In this document: positions 54,862-64,000 of the stretch, in pieces
Layout of the letters: the number at the start of each line of letters is the position of its first letter
Numbering within the stretch: the first letter of the stretch is position 1
DNA from: an uncultured Neomegalonema sp.
GTDB lineage: Bacteria; Pseudomonadota; Alphaproteobacteria; Rhodobacterales; Rhodobacteraceae
NCBI GenBank assembly: GCA_937948985.1
Contig: CALFAK010000066.1
Location: forward strand, 1-64,000
Direction of reading: 5' to 3'
Length of the DNA: 64,000 nucleotides
Program-made: the position numbers and the translations under genes
The notes under the pieces: generated by a model
The model's database searches: none
What the model was told of the DNA's origin: nothing
Seen by the model: only the letters and a program-made list of their open reading frames with translations

Positions 54862-55158
54862 TTAGAGGCCCGTCATTACGTCAATCATGTGCCCGTCTTC
54901 AAGGCGCACAACCGCTTTTTTAAAATCGCTCCGGCGACCCTGGCGGCCACGGAATACTTTCCGCTTGCCTTTCTGGATCAGCGTATTCACGCTCTTTACC
55001 TTCACGTTGAACAAAGCCTCAATCGCGTCACGGATCGCAGGTTTTGTCGCATCAATCGCCACTTCAAAGACAACCGCGTTGGCTTCAGAAGCCATCGTGG
55101 ATTTCTCCGTTACGATAGGACGGCGAACGATGTCGTAGTGTTCCGGCTTCGTGGTCAT
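54862..55158 (-). CDS. rplW: 50S ribosomal protein L23
   Basis: 98 residues; tunnel-exit docking protein for trigger factor and [21 protein letters not shown] and [21 protein letters not shown] are diagnostic. The ATG overlaps the rplD stop by 4 nt. Confidence 0.96.
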   Translation of the reverse strand: MTTKPEHYDIVRRPIVTEKSTMASEANAVVFEVAIDATKPAIRDAIEALFNVKVKSVNTLIQKGKRKVFRGRQGRRSDFKKAVVRLEDGHMIDVMTGL

Positions 55159-55787
55159 GCTGCTGCTCCCGAAAGACGTGCGGTGAGGGCTTCGAGACCG
55201 GCGCGGGTAACAACCAACGTATCGCGACGCAGAATGTCATAAACATTCGCACCAGCCGACGGCAGCACATCAACATTTTCGATGTTTTGCGCAGCACGGG
55301 CAAAACCCGCATCAACTTCAGCACCTTCAATGAACAGCGCTTTGCGAAGGCCCAGTTTTGACAAATGCGCATTCAACGATTTTGTCTTGCCATCTTCCAA
55401 AGCCGCCGTGTCGATCACGATGAGTTTGTCAGACGCCAATTTAGACGACAAAGCCATCTTCAAGCCGAGTGCTCGAACCTTCTTGGGCAGTTCATGCGCG
55501 TGACTACGCGAAACCGGACCCTTGTACGTGCCACCACCACGGAAAATCGGTGCCCCGCGAGAACCGTGACGTGCGCCGCCCGTGCCCTTTTGGCGATAAA
55601 TCTTCTTGGTCGAGTAGGACATTTCAGACCGACCCTTTGTGCTGTGCGTACCTGCCTGACGCTTGGCAAGCTGCCAGCGCACAACACGGTGAAGGATGTC
55701 AGCCCGCGCTTCTACGCCAAAGATCGACTCATCGAGTTCGACTTCACCCGCAGAGGCGGCATCCAATGTGAGGACATCGCGCTTCAT
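55155..55787 (-). CDS. rplD: 50S ribosomal protein L4
   Basis: 210 residues from ATG 55787, one base after the rplC stop. The frame is open for another 89 codons inside rplC, but that stretch is an Arg/Leu-rich shadow of the L3 tail. [25 protein letters not shown] marks the tunnel loop. In enterics L4 represses the S10 operon. Confidence 0.96.
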   Translation of the reverse strand: MKRDVLTLDAASAGEVELDESIFGVEARADILHRVVRWQLAKRQAGTHSTKGRSEMSYSTKKIYRQKGTGGARHGSRGAPIFRGGGTYKGPVSRSHAHELPKKVRALGLKMALSSKLASDKLIVIDTAALEDGKTKSLNAHLSKLGLRKALFIEGAEVDAGFARAAQNIENVDVLPSAGANVYDILRRDTLVVTRAGLEALTARLSGAAA

Positions 55788-55788
55788 A

Positions 55789-56625
55789 TCATTCACCGCC
55801 TTCTTTAGGCTTACTATCTTCAGCTGCTTCTTCAGCCGCCGCAGCATCAACAGCAGCTTGCTCAGCCGCCGCAGCCGCTTCACGTGCCGCTTCTTCTTCA
55901 GCCGCCGCCGCCGCCGCTGCTTCTTCAGCCGCCTTAGCCGCCGCAGCCGCTGCGGAACGAAGACCGGCAGGGAACAACAAGCTGTCAGCCTGATCTTGCT
56001 TGATCGCGTCACGGATAATGACCCAGCCGCCCTTAGCGCCCGGAACCGCACCACGAACCATCAGCAAACCGCGCTCAACGTCTGTCTTGACGATACGCAG
56101 GTTCTGCGTCGTGACACGTGCCGCACCCATGTGACCCGCCATCTTCTTGCCTTTGAAGACACGGCCCGGATCCTGACACTGGCCTGTAGAGCCGTGGCTG
56201 CGGTGCGAAATCGACACACCGTGCGATGCGCGAAGACCACCAAAGTTGTGACGCTTCATCGCACCGGCAAAACCTTTACCGATCGAAGTGCCGACCACAT
56301 CGACAAACTGACCTTCAAAAAAGTGGCTGGCGATAATCTCTTCGCCAACGTCAACGAGATTATCTTCGCTTACACGAAACTCGACGACCTTTTTCTTAGG
56401 CTCAACCTTTGCCACCGTGAAGTGGCCACGCATTGGTTTGGTTACGTTTTTGGCTTTCGCCGCACCCGCACCTAACTGCACTGCTGTATATCCATCACGC
56501 TCATTCGTGCGCTGTGCAACAACCTGAACATTATCCATGCTGAGAACAGTGACAGGAACCTGCCGACCGTCTTCCATGAACAACCGGGTCATTCCCAGTT
56601 TCCGAGCGATTACGCCTGTGCGCAT
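55789..56625 (-). CDS. rplC: 50S ribosomal protein L3 with Ala/Glu-rich C-terminal extension
   Basis: 278 residues against about 210 in Escherichia coli. The core (1-212) is standard: [16 protein letters not shown], and [27 protein letters not shown], where the Gln is the PrmB methylation site. After [11 protein letters not shown] comes an extension of about 55 residues made almost only of Ala and Glu, ending [10 protein letters not shown]; it should form a single long acidic helix exposed at the subunit surface. Such tails occur in Rhodobacterales; the role is unknown. Confidence 0.96.
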   Translation of the reverse strand: MRTGVIARKLGMTRLFMEDGRQVPVTVLSMDNVQVVAQRTNERDGYTAVQLGAGAAKAKNVTKPMRGHFTVAKVEPKKKVVEFRVSEDNLVDVGEEIIASHFFEGQFVDVVGTSIGKGFAGAMKRHNFGGLRASHGVSISHRSHGSTGQCQDPGRVFKGKKMAGHMGAARVTTQNLRIVKTDVERGLLMVRGAVPGAKGGWVIIRDAIKQDQADSLLFPAGLRSAAAAAAKAAEEAAAAAAAEEEAAREAAAAAEQAAVDAAAAEEAAEDSKPKEGGE

Positions 56626-56639
56626 ACCGCCGCCTCCCC

Positions 56640-56948
56640 TTAGAGCTTGATCTCAACATCGACGCCGGCCGCAAGGTCGAGCTTCATCAAAGCATCAACC
56701 GTTTGCGGAGTCGGGTCCACGATGTCGAGGAGACGCTTATGCGTCCGAATCTCAAACTGCTCACGGCTTTTCTTGTCGATGTGAGGCGACCGAAGAACCG
56801 TAAAACGCTCAATCCGCGTCGGCAAAGGGATTGGACCCCTAACCTGGGCACCTGTGCGTTTGGCTGTGTTGACGATTTCGGCCGCCGAGCTGTCAAGCGT
56901 CCGGTGGTCGAAGGCCTTTAGCCTAATGCGTATATTTTGTCCCTGCAT
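56640..56948 (-). CDS. rpsJ: 30S ribosomal protein S10
   Basis: 102 residues; head protein that also works with NusB in antitermination. [21 protein letters not shown] and [35 protein letters not shown] are diagnostic. A terminator-like hairpin ends only 24 nt before its start codon. Confidence 0.97.
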   Translation of the reverse strand: MQGQNIRIRLKAFDHRTLDSSAAEIVNTAKRTGAQVRGPIPLPTRIERFTVLRSPHIDKKSREQFEIRTHKRLLDIVDPTPQTVDALMKLDLAAGVDVEIKL

Positions 56949-56972
56949 GGGAGCGCGCCTCTTGCCAATTTG

Positions 56973-57008
56973 GAAAAGAAAAGAGCCGGGAGAAACTCCC
57001 CCGACTCT
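56973..57008 (-). terminator. Terminator-like hairpin between tuf and rpsJ
   Basis: On the minus strand, an AGAGTCGGGGG stem arm pairs with CTCCCGGCTCT, followed by TTTTCTTTT. It starts 16 bp after the tuf stop and ends 24 nt before the rpsJ ATG, so it divides str from S10 transcription, or attenuates it. Confidence 0.75.
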
Positions 57009-57024
57009 CGTTAAGTCTTTATCG

Positions 57025-58200
57025 TTATTCGATGATCTTGGCTACGACGCCAGCACCAACGGTACGACCACCTTCACGGATAGCGAAGCGAAGCTTTTCT
57101 TCCATCGCGATCGGGTTGATCAGCGTAACGAGCATTTTCACGTTATCGCCCGGCATCACCATTTCCGTACCTTCAGGAAGATCAACCGTGCCAGTTACGT
57201 CCGTCGTGCGGAAGTAGAACTGAGGACGATAGTTCGTAAAGAATGGTGTGTGACGACCACCTTCATCCTTGTTAAGGATGTAGGCTTCAGCTTCAAACTT
57301 CGTGTGCGGCTTCACCGAACCCGGCTTACACAGAACCTGACCACGCTCAATGCCTTCACGGTCGACACCACGGAGCAAAGCACCGATGTTATCGCCAGCC
57401 TGGCCTTGGTCGAGCAGTTTCTTGAACATCTCAACGCCGGTACAAGTGGTTTTCGAGGTATCTTTGATACCAACGATTTCCAGCTCTTCACCAACTTTAA
57501 CAATACCGCGCTCAACGCGACCTGTTGCAACCGTACCACGACCGGAGATCGAGAATACACCCTCAACAGGCATCCGGAACGGCTGATCAACAGGGCGCTC
57601 AGGTGTTGGGATATACTCATCCACAGCAGCCATCAGCTCGATGATTTTATCTTTACCAATGTTGTCATCACGGCCTTCGAGAGCCGCGAGTGCCGACCCT
57701 GCAACGATAGGGATATCATCGCCCGGGAATTCATACGAGGAAAGAAGCTCGCGGATTTCCATTTCAACCAGCTCGAGCAGCTCTTCATCGTCAACCTGGT
57801 CGACTTTGTTGAGGAACACGACCAGCGCAGGAACACCAACCTGACGTGCAAGCAGGATGTGCTCACGTGTCTGAGGCATAGGACCATCAGCAGCGTTAAC
57901 CACAAGGATAGCACCGTCCATTTGCGCGGCACCCGTGATCATGTTTTTCACGTAGTCGGCGTGACCGGGGCAATCAACGTGAGCGTAGTGACGGTTCGGG
58001 GTCTCATACTCAACGTGAGCGGTCGAAATCGTGATACCACGCGCCTTTTCTTCAGGCGCACCGTCGATTTCGTCATACGCTTTGAACTCACCGAACTGCT
58101 TGGTGATCGCAGCTGTCAGCGTTGTTTTGCCGTGGTCAACGTGACCGATCGTGCCAACGTTGACGTGCGGTTTATTCCGCTCAAACTTTTCCTTACCCAT
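57025..58200 (-). CDS. tuf: Elongation factor Tu
   Basis: 391 residues; GTPase carrying aminoacyl-tRNA to the ribosome. P-loop GHVDHGKT at 19-26, switch [14 protein letters not shown], and the usual three domains. Normal length with no odd substitutions in the G motifs. Only this one copy is in the window; alphaproteobacteria often have a second copy elsewhere. Confidence 0.98.
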   Translation of the reverse strand: MGKEKFERNKPHVNVGTIGHVDHGKTTLTAAITKQFGEFKAYDEIDGAPEEKARGITISTAHVEYETPNRHYAHVDCPGHADYVKNMITGAAQMDGAILVVNAADGPMPQTREHILLARQVGVPALVVFLNKVDQVDDEELLELVEMEIRELLSSYEFPGDDIPIVAGSALAALEGRDDNIGKDKIIELMAAVDEYIPTPERPVDQPFRMPVEGVFSISGRGTVATGRVERGIVKVGEELEIVGIKDTSKTTCTGVEMFKKLLDQGQAGDNIGALLRGVDREGIERGQVLCKPGSVKPHTKFEAEAYILNKDEGGRHTPFFTNYRPQFYFRTTDVTGTVDLPEGTEMVMPGDNVKMLVTLINPIAMEEKLRFAIREGGRTVGAGVVAKIIE

Positions 58201-58250
58201 TTCTGGTCTCCAACCTTCTTAGATGGTCAATTCCGCGAGAACGGAAACGA

Positions 58251-60371
58251 TTAGCCCTGGTACTTCGCTTGAATTTCTTCTGCGAGGTTCTGAGGAACTG
58301 GTTCATAGTGGTCAAACTGCATCGTAAACTGAGCACGGCCCTGAGACATCGAGCGCAGCGTATTGATGTAGCCAAACATGTTCGCAAGTGGCACGAAAGC
58401 GTCGATAACAATCGCGTTGCCGCGTGTATCTTGACCCTGTACCTGACCACGCCGTGAGGTGAGGTCACCGATAATGCCGCCCGTGTACTCTTCCGGCGTC
58501 ACGACTTCAACCTTCATTACAGGCTCAAGCAATTTAGGTGACGCTTTGCGAATACCTTCGCGCATTCCGGCGCGTGCAGCGATCTCAAAGGCGAGAACCG
58601 AGGAGTCAACGTCGTGGTATGCACCGTCAATCAACTGCACTTTGAAGTCGATCACAGGGAAGCCGGCGAGCGGGCCTGAATCCATAACCGATTCGATGCC
58701 TTTTTCGACGCCCGGAATGTATTCTTTCGGAACGTTACCGCCGACAATCTTACTCTCAAAGCTGTAGCCTTCGCCCGCTTCAGTCGGCTCAATGATGAGC
58801 TTGATACGTGCGAACTGACCCGTACCACCCGATTGTTTCTTGTGGGTGTAGTCAATTTCGTGCTTCGCCGTGATGGTCTCACGATAGGCAACTTGTGGAG
58901 CGCCGATATTCGCTTCAACCTTAAACTCACGCTTGAGACGATCGACAAGGATATCGAGGTGAAGTTCGCCCATGCCCTTCATGATCGTCTGGCCGGACTC
59001 CAGATCAGTCTCAACGCGGAAGGAAGGATCCTCAGCAGCCAGACGGCCAAGACCGTGAGACATTTTCTCTTGGTCAGCTTTGGTTTTCGGCTCAACCGCA
59101 ATCTCGATAACAGGATCAGGGAAGGTCATCGTTTCAAGAACGACTTGCTTGTGTTGATCGCACAGCGTGTCACCAGTCGTCGTGTCTTTCAGACCCGCAA
59201 GAGCGATAATATCACCGGCATATGCCTCGGTAATCTCATCTTGCTTGTTCGAGTGCATCATAACCATGCGGCCAACACGCTCTTTCTTACCCTTGGTCGA
59301 GTTGAACAGGCTATCGCCTTTGTTCAATACGCCGGAGTAAATGCGCGTGAAGGTCAACGTACCCATGTAAGGGTCGTTCATGATCTTAAATGCCAGACCT
59401 GAGAAAGGCTCAGCGTCGTCGGCATGACGTGCAATATCGCGTGTTTCCGTCTCATCGCCCGGTTTGAAGCCCATGTAGGCAGGAACATCAAGCGGACCCG
59501 GCAAGAAGTCGATAACCGCGTTGAGCATGGGCTGCACGCCCTTGTTCTTAAACGCGGAACCACAAATCACGGGAACGAAAGACAACGAAAGCGTGCCTTT
59601 GCGAAGCAATTCACGAAGTTTTTCCTCAGAAGGCTCTTCACCCTCAAGGAACTTCTCCATCGCCTCGTCATCCATCTCGACGGCGTTTTCGATCATCTTT
59701 GCACGCCACTCGTCGGCGGTATCTTTCAACTCGTCCCGAATCGGACGCAGCTCCCAAGACGCACCAAGATCTTCACCCTGCCACACCCATTCCTGCATCG
59801 AGATCAGGTCAACCATGCCCTCAAGTTCGGTTTCAGCACCGATGGGAATTTGGATCGGCACAGGCGTTGCGCCTGTACGGTCTTTGATCATGTGAACGCA
59901 GTTGAAGAAGTCAGCGCCGGTTTTGTCCATCTTGTTGACGAACACAATACGCGGAACTTTATAGCGATCAGCCTGACGCCATACCGTTTCAGTCTGAGGC
60001 TCAACACCCGCGTTGGCGTCCAAAACACAAACCGCGCCATCGAGAACGGCGAGCGAGCGCTCAACCTCAATGGTGAAGTCAACGTGTCCGGGTGTGTCGA
60101 TTATATTGAAACGAAACTTATCCGACTGAGCGGTCTGACCGTCCTCAGTGCGCTCCCAAAACGTCGTGGTGGCAGCAGAGGTGATCGTGATTCCACGCTC
60201 TTGCTCTTGCTCCATCCAGTCCATCGTGGCCGCGCCATCGTGAACTTCGCCAATCTTGTGCGACTTGCCGGTATAAAACAAAACGCGCTCTGTCGTCGTT
60301 GTTTTACCGGCATCAATGTGCGCCATAATTCCGAAGTTACGGTAGCGGTCTAGCGGATATTCGCGAGCCAT
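58251..60371 (-). CDS. fusA: Elongation factor G
   Basis: 706 residues; translocase GTPase. P-loop AHIDAGKTT at 17-25, [18 protein letters not shown], and the C-terminal domains IV-V ([41 protein letters not shown]). Length normal, gap of 50 bp to tuf. Confidence 0.98.
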   Translation of the reverse strand: MAREYPLDRYRNFGIMAHIDAGKTTTTERVLFYTGKSHKIGEVHDGAATMDWMEQEQERGITITSAATTTFWERTEDGQTAQSDKFRFNIIDTPGHVDFTIEVERSLAVLDGAVCVLDANAGVEPQTETVWRQADRYKVPRIVFVNKMDKTGADFFNCVHMIKDRTGATPVPIQIPIGAETELEGMVDLISMQEWVWQGEDLGASWELRPIRDELKDTADEWRAKMIENAVEMDDEAMEKFLEGEEPSEEKLRELLRKGTLSLSFVPVICGSAFKNKGVQPMLNAVIDFLPGPLDVPAYMGFKPGDETETRDIARHADDAEPFSGLAFKIMNDPYMGTLTFTRIYSGVLNKGDSLFNSTKGKKERVGRMVMMHSNKQDEITEAYAGDIIALAGLKDTTTGDTLCDQHKQVVLETMTFPDPVIEIAVEPKTKADQEKMSHGLGRLAAEDPSFRVETDLESGQTIMKGMGELHLDILVDRLKREFKVEANIGAPQVAYRETITAKHEIDYTHKKQSGGTGQFARIKLIIEPTEAGEGYSFESKIVGGNVPKEYIPGVEKGIESVMDSGPLAGFPVIDFKVQLIDGAYHDVDSSVLAFEIAARAGMREGIRKASPKLLEPVMKVEVVTPEEYTGGIIGDLTSRRGQVQGQDTRGNAIVIDAFVPLANMFGYINTLRSMSQGRAQFTMQFDHYEPVPQNLAEEIQAKYQG

Positions 60372-60411
60372 TTCAGATCACCTTGACCTTAGCGTGAATT
60401 ACAAACTGCTG

Positions 60412-60882
60412 TTACCAGCGGAAGTGGGAGAATGCCTTGTTGGCATCAGCCATTTTATGCGTGTCTTCGCGCTTTTTAACCGCGTTCCCACGGTTGTTAA
60501 TCGCATCGACAAGCTCACCGGAAAGACGATCAACCATCGTATTCTCAGAACGCGCGCGGGCCGCATTGATCAACCAGCGAATCGCGAGAGCCTCACGACG
60601 TTCAGGACGCACATCAACAGGAACCTGATACGTCGCACCACCAACACGGCGGGAACGAACTTCTACAGCAGGCTTAATGTTGTCGAGCGCTTCGCGGAAC
60701 ACCTCGATAGGATCGCGACGTGTCTTCTCTTCAACAATATCCAATGCACCGTAGACAATCGTCTCAGCTGACGACTTCTTGCCGTCGTACATCAGGTTGT
60801 TCATGAACTTTGTCAGAACGGTATCACCGAATTTAGGATCCGGCAGAATTTCGCGCTTTTCGGCGCGGTGGCGACGGGACAT
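60412..60882 (-). CDS. rpsG: 30S ribosomal protein S7
   Basis: 156 residues; nucleates assembly of the 30S head. [20 protein letters not shown] and [20 protein letters not shown] are diagnostic. 12 bp after rpsL. Confidence 0.97.
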   Translation of the reverse strand: MSRRHRAEKREILPDPKFGDTVLTKFMNNLMYDGKKSSAETIVYGALDIVEEKTRRDPIEVFREALDNIKPAVEVRSRRVGGATYQVPVDVRPERREALAIRWLINAARARSENTMVDRLSGELVDAINNRGNAVKKREDTHKMADANKAFSHFRW

Positions 60883-60894
60883 CGTCTGCCCTCC

Positions 60895-61266
60895 CTATTT
60901 CGGACGCTTAGCGCCGTATTTTGAACGACGCTGCTTACGATCTTTAACACCTTGGGTATCCAGCACACCACGCAGAACGTGATAGCGGACACCGGGCAAA
61001 TCTTTTACGCGACCACCACGGATCAGAACCACTGAGTGCTCCTGAAGGTTATGTCCCTCGCCGGGGATGTAACTGATAACCTCATACCCGTTTGTCAGAC
61101 GTACCTTCGCAACGCGACGCAAAGCCGAGTTCGGCTTCTTCGGCGTCGTTGTGTAAACGCGGGTACAAACGCCGCGCTTCTGCGGGCATTCCTCAAGGTG
61201 GACCGATTTACTGCGCTGCACCTTCGGCTTGCGCGGCTTGCGGATCAACTGTTGTATCGTCGGCAT
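60895..61266 (-). CDS. rpsL: 30S ribosomal protein S12
   Basis: 123 residues; decoding-centre protein. [24 protein letters not shown] carries the lysine at the streptomycin position, so wild-type sensitivity is expected, and KDLPGVRYH the loop often methylthiolated. First gene of the str operon; a promoter candidate lies at 61449-61477 and gives a leader of about 175 nt. The gene upstream is etfA, not rpoC. Confidence 0.97.
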   Translation of the reverse strand: MPTIQQLIRKPRKPKVQRSKSVHLEECPQKRGVCTRVYTTTPKKPNSALRRVAKVRLTNGYEVISYIPGEGHNLQEHSVVLIRGGRVKDLPGVRYHVLRGVLDTQGVKDRKQRRSKYGAKRPK

Positions 61267-61448
61267 TCAGTGAGCCCTTTTCCCGGTGTCGGGTTCGTCG
61301 AATTTCTTGTCGTCAGAACGCACGAGACCCCGGATCAGCAGAAATGCCTTTCCGAAGGTGAAACAGAGGATCAAAGCAGAACTCAGATCGTGTTCTCATA
61401 CGTACAGAATTTTTTCGCACTGCAGCATAGTCGGTGTGCAGTTCGCGG

Positions 61449-61477
61449 AACCTACTGATCGTGAGATGCCCCGTCAA
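61449..61477 (-). promoter_or_regulatory. Probable promoter of the str-S10-spc-alpha cluster
   Basis: On the minus strand TTGACG (61472-61477) and TAGGTT (61449-61454) are separated by exactly 17 bp, a good housekeeping-sigma pattern for alphaproteobacteria. Transcription would start near 61442, giving a 5' leader of about 175 nt before rpsL. The rest of the 348-bp gap holds this leader and the etfA terminator. Confidence 0.65.
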
Positions 61478-61560
61478 CCCTCGTTTTCATGAGTCTTCAG
61501 GGTTTTTTTATTATCGTTCACCAACAACCACAGGAATTCGTAAGATTCTGTTTTAAAATA

Positions 61561-61587
61561 AAAAAAACCGCACCCGAAGGCGCGATT
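61561..61587 (-). terminator. Terminator of the etfBA operon
   Basis: Minus strand: AATCGCGCC-TTCG-GGTGCGGTT, a 9-bp stem (two wobbles) closed by the very stable UUCG tetraloop, followed by at least seven T. It starts 27 bp after the etfA stop. Confidence 0.92.
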
Positions 61588-61614
61588 TTCTCACATCAGA
61601 ACAGGCTGTTAACC

Positions 61615-62541
61615 TTAAAGCGCCGATTCGAGTTTAGGCAGCGCGTCAAACAGATCCGCGACAAGGCCGTAATCAGCGACTTGGAAGATCGGTGCTTCCT
61701 CATCCTTGTTGATCGCGACGATGACTTTCGAATCTTTCATACCCGCAAGGTGCTGAATCGCGCCGGAGATGCCGACGGCAATATACAACTCAGGTGCAAC
61801 AACCTTACCGGTCTGCCCGACTTGGTAGTCGTTCGGCGCATACCCCGAATCAACCGCCGCACGACTCGCACCGACCGCAGCACCAAGCTTATCAGCCACC
61901 TTGTCAACCAACTCGAAGTTCTCAGCCGACCCCATGCCACGACCGCCGGAGATGACGATTTTAGCGGATGTGAGTTCAGGACGATTACTCTCAACAACTT
62001 TGTCTTCAACCCATTCAGAGAGGCCGGGATTGGCGACAGCGCCGATTTCCTCGACCGCAGCCGAGCCATCCATCGCCGCCACGTCAAAGCTGGCGCCGCG
62101 CACGGTGATAATTTTCTTCGCATCGGTCGATTGCACGGTCGCCATCGCGTTACCCGCATAGATCGGACGCTCAAACGTATCCGCACTGTGAACCCCGGAG
62201 ATATCCGAGATCACCATGCAATCGAGCAGGGCCGCGACGCGTGGCATCACGTTCTTACCCGATGTCGTGGCGGAGGCGACGATATGGTCATAATCACCCG
62301 CAAGGCTGACGATCAGGTCAGCCAACGGCTCGGCCAGATCATGCCCGTAAGCGGGGTCTTTCGCGCACAGCACTTTGGTCACGCCGGACAGCTTTGCCGC
62401 TTCAGCAGCGACGGCGCCACAATCGGAACCCGCACAAAGGACGTGAATATCACCACCCATTTGCGCCGCAGCGGTCACAGTCTTTGCCGTCGCATCATTG
62501 AGCGTGGCGTTGTCGTGTTCAGCCAGAAGAAGTACAGCCAT
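61615..62541 (-). CDS. etfA: Electron transfer flavoprotein alpha subunit
   Basis: 308 residues; FAD-binding subunit that passes electrons from acyl-CoA and other dehydrogenases to ETF:quinone oxidoreductase. The C-terminal FAD signature SGGRGMGSAENFELVDKVADKLGAAVGASRAAVDSG and YIAVGISGAIQHLAGM are complete. One base separates its ATG from the etfB stop. Confidence 0.96.
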   Translation of the reverse strand: MAVLLLAEHDNATLNDATAKTVTAAAQMGGDIHVLCAGSDCGAVAAEAAKLSGVTKVLCAKDPAYGHDLAEPLADLIVSLAGDYDHIVASATTSGKNVMPRVAALLDCMVISDISGVHSADTFERPIYAGNAMATVQSTDAKKIITVRGASFDVAAMDGSAAVEEIGAVANPGLSEWVEDKVVESNRPELTSAKIVISGGRGMGSAENFELVDKVADKLGAAVGASRAAVDSGYAPNDYQVGQTGKVVAPELYIAVGISGAIQHLAGMKDSKVIVAINKDEEAPIFQVADYGLVADLFDALPKLESAL

Positions 62542-62542
62542 A

Positions 62543-63304
62543 TCAGAGCACCCCTGCTTCGGTTTTCAATTTCTCGACCAATTCCTCTACGGAACCAACC
62601 ATCACGCCGGCTTTACGGGCGGGCGGCTCTTCGACTTTGACGATGGTCAAGCGTTTCTCGACGCTTGCACCGTAATCACCAGGCTCTTTGACTTCTAGCG
62701 GCTTTTTCTTCGCCTTCATGATGTTCGGCAACGACGCATAGCGTGGCTCGTTCAGGCGCAGATCAACGGTCAGAACGCAGGGCGTCGGGATTTTGATAAC
62801 CTGAAGGCCGCCATCAACTTCGCGGGTTACGGTTGCGGACCCATCGGTCAGCTCCAGACCCGAAGCGAATGTGCCTTGCGACCAGCCCATAAGCGCGGAG
62901 AGCATCTGCCCCGTGGCGTTCATGTCGTTATCAATGGCTTGCTTGCCCATAATGACAAGACCGGGCTGCTCCTCATCAACAATGCCTTTAAGAATTTTGG
63001 CAACCGTCAGCGGCTCTACATCATCTTCGACATTGTCCACAGCCTTGACGAGGATCGCGCGATCCGCGCCCATCGCAAGGGCGTTGCGCAGCGTTTCCTG
63101 CGATTTCTCAACACCGATGGAGACGACAACGATCTCTGTCACCTGACCCGCTTCCTTGAGACGGATCGCTTGCTCAACAGCGATCTCATCAAAAGGGTTC
63201 ATCGACATTTTGACATTAGCCAGATCGACACCGGACTGGTCCGCCTTAACACGCACCTTCACGTTGTAATCGATCACCCGCTTGACGGGGACAAGTACCT
63301 TCAT
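62543..63304 (-). CDS. etfB: Electron transfer flavoprotein beta subunit
   Basis: 253 residues from ATG 63304; the preceding GTG is a weaker alternative. [19 protein letters not shown] opening and [31 protein letters not shown] are diagnostic of ETF-beta, which binds AMP. Forms the soluble heterodimer with EtfA. AAGGTG precedes. Confidence 0.96.
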   Translation of the reverse strand: MKVLVPVKRVIDYNVKVRVKADQSGVDLANVKMSMNPFDEIAVEQAIRLKEAGQVTEIVVVSIGVEKSQETLRNALAMGADRAILVKAVDNVEDDVEPLTVAKILKGIVDEEQPGLVIMGKQAIDNDMNATGQMLSALMGWSQGTFASGLELTDGSATVTREVDGGLQVIKIPTPCVLTVDLRLNEPRYASLPNIMKAKKKPLEVKEPGDYGASVEKRLTIVKVEEPPARKAGVMVGSVEELVEKLKTEAGVL

Positions 63305-63342
63305 CACGACACCTTCTTAAAGAACCTTCCACACGCAAATTG

Positions 63343-63361
63343 GCGCATCTGATAGATGCGC
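63343..63361. promoter_or_regulatory. Inverted repeat in the etfB leader
   Basis: GCGCATCT-GAT-AGATGCGC is a perfect 8-bp inverted repeat, 38 bp upstream of the etfB start. It could be a leader hairpin or an operator. A second palindrome, TGACTG-N5-CAGTCA, lies at 63483-63499 further upstream. No clear promoter pair was found in this 248-bp gap. Confidence 0.4.
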
Positions 63362-63552
63362 GTTAGCGCGGTTCGGACATTGCTTAGCGCAAGAATACGA
63401 CTCAGTGCGAGAGTGAATCGTCGCATCACCACAAAAAAATGAAAATATGAGGCTTTTTTTCACGCAAAGGGCAAACTCTGTATGACTGCTTTACAGTCAA
63501 CTGACGTGTGAGGTCGAAGTCGGTTGGTCAACGCTTTTTGGTGTTGCAAAAA

Positions 63553-64000
63553 CTATCTGTTGGCACCCGGCACCCACAACACATCAGATTTGCCATCATC
63601 ATTGGCGATGCGGGAGGCGACGAAGAACCAATCAGACAGGCGGTTGATGTAGCGCACGGCGTCCTCGTTGACGCTTTCATGCGTGGCCAGCTCGACGATA
63701 CCCCGCTCGGCACGGCGGGAGACTGTGCGGCAGAGGTGCAGTGACGCCGACAAAGCGGACCCGCCCGGCAACACAAAAGAGCGTAAGGGTTCAAGCTTTT
63801 CGTTCATCGCGTCGATCTCAGCTTCAAGGCGTTCGGTTTGTGATGGCGACATGCGCAGCGGCGGGTATTCGGACTCCGCGTCTTTCTCCATGTTCGGACG
63901 GCAAAGATCAGCGCCAAGATCGAACAAATCGTTCTGGATGCGCGACAGAGCCGCGTCCATTTCGCCGTCCGCATTTTGACGGGCAAGACCAACGGTGGCG
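63553..64000 (-). CDS. PduO-type cob(I)alamin adenosyltransferase, 5' end beyond the window
   Basis: The frame is open from the stop at 63553 to the right edge (149 residues in view; the N-terminal ATP-binding segment is missing). Visible family motifs: QNDLFDLGADLC, FVLPGGSALSASLHLCRTVSRRAER and the C-terminal YINRLSDWFFVASRIAN. The enzyme adenosylates cob(I)alamin to coenzyme B12, needed for example by methylmalonyl-CoA mutase. Placement next to etfBA is common in Rhodobacterales. Confidence 0.93.
   Translation of the reverse strand, partial: ATVGLARQNADGEMDAALSRIQNDLFDLGADLCRPNMEKDAESEYPPLRMSPSQTERLEAEIDAMNEKLEPLRSFVLPGGSALSASLHLCRTVSRRAERGIVELATHESVNEDAVRYINRLSDWFFVASRIANDDGKSDVLWVPGANR

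Noticed and set aside
55788-56054. 89-codon N-terminal extension of L4 rich in Arg/Leu/Lys
   Set aside because: It is the L3 Ala/Glu tail read in another frame; L4 starts one base after the L3 stop.
1-64000. CRISPR arrays, tRNA or rRNA genes, insertion sequences, prophage genes
   Set aside because: No regularly spaced repeats, no tRNA-like cloverleaf in the gaps, and no transposase or integrase frame seen by reading.

Overview
The window reads as a chromosomal segment of an alphaproteobacterium, most probably a marine-type member of the Rhodobacterales (roseobacter group). The basis is the ribosomal gene order with adk between secY and rpsM, a Rhodobacterales-like S12, the long Ala/Glu tail on L3, the plant-type glutamate-cysteine ligase, and the XoxF plus glutathione-dependent formaldehyde dehydrogenase pairing. 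The genus cannot be fixed by eye. Genes are dense, with no tRNA, rRNA, transposase, phage gene or CRISPR array seen.

Layout. 1-8.1 kb: mixed housekeeping (partial hypothetical gene, MarC, M20 amidohydrolase, TrmN6-like methyltransferase, DUF2007, polyprenyl diphosphate synthase, large TPR protein, OpgC). 8.2-14.6 kb: a methylotrophy island with a SoxYZ-like carrier, a CXXCW/rhodanese-like protein, XoxJ, cytochrome XoxG, the lanthanide methanol dehydrogenase XoxF and S-(hydroxymethyl)glutathione dehydrogenase. 14.7-20.1 kb: secreted TPR protein, SDR protein, orphan histidine kinase, D-amino acid aminotransferase, methyltransferase. 20.1-29.7 kb: RND pump and adaptor, gshA, two small membrane proteins, TldD. 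29.7-37.1 kb: TrmB, an orphan TadE/TadF-like pair, ligase-associated exonuclease, Asp/Glu racemase-like protein, dodecin, an SCO operon with two cysteine-rich secreted proteins, an HI0933-type flavoprotein and a YaiI-type protein. 37.2-42.6 kb: dGTPase, ErpA-type protein, aquaporin Z, RarA, Deg-type protease. 42.7-61.3 kb: the complete str-S10-spc-alpha ribosomal supercluster, all on the minus strand, from rpsL to rplQ. 61.6-64 kb: etfBA and the 3' part of a PduO-type cobalamin adenosyltransferase.

How the genes work together. XoxF should oxidise methanol in the periplasm with PQQ and a lanthanide, passing electrons to the c-type cytochrome XoxG. XoxJ, the CXXCW protein and the SoxYZ-like carrier are the usual quinoprotein-associated accessory proteins. 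The formaldehyde produced would be captured by glutathione, whose first synthetic enzyme (gshA) lies 11 kb away, and oxidised by FlhA, encoded directly upstream of xoxF. No genes for PQQ synthesis, S-formylglutathione hydrolase or formate dehydrogenase are in view.

The non-coding signals most worth a second look are a terminator-like hairpin between xoxF and xoxG, a 12-bp tandem repeat upstream of xoxF, a 16-bp direct repeat that brackets the histidine kinase gene exactly, a densely palindromic intergenic block at 37.13-37.22 kb, and a terminator-like hairpin only 24 nt upstream of rpsJ. I found no clear sign of a wholly new multi-gene system. The least explained gene group is the SCO operon with its two cysteine-rich exported proteins.
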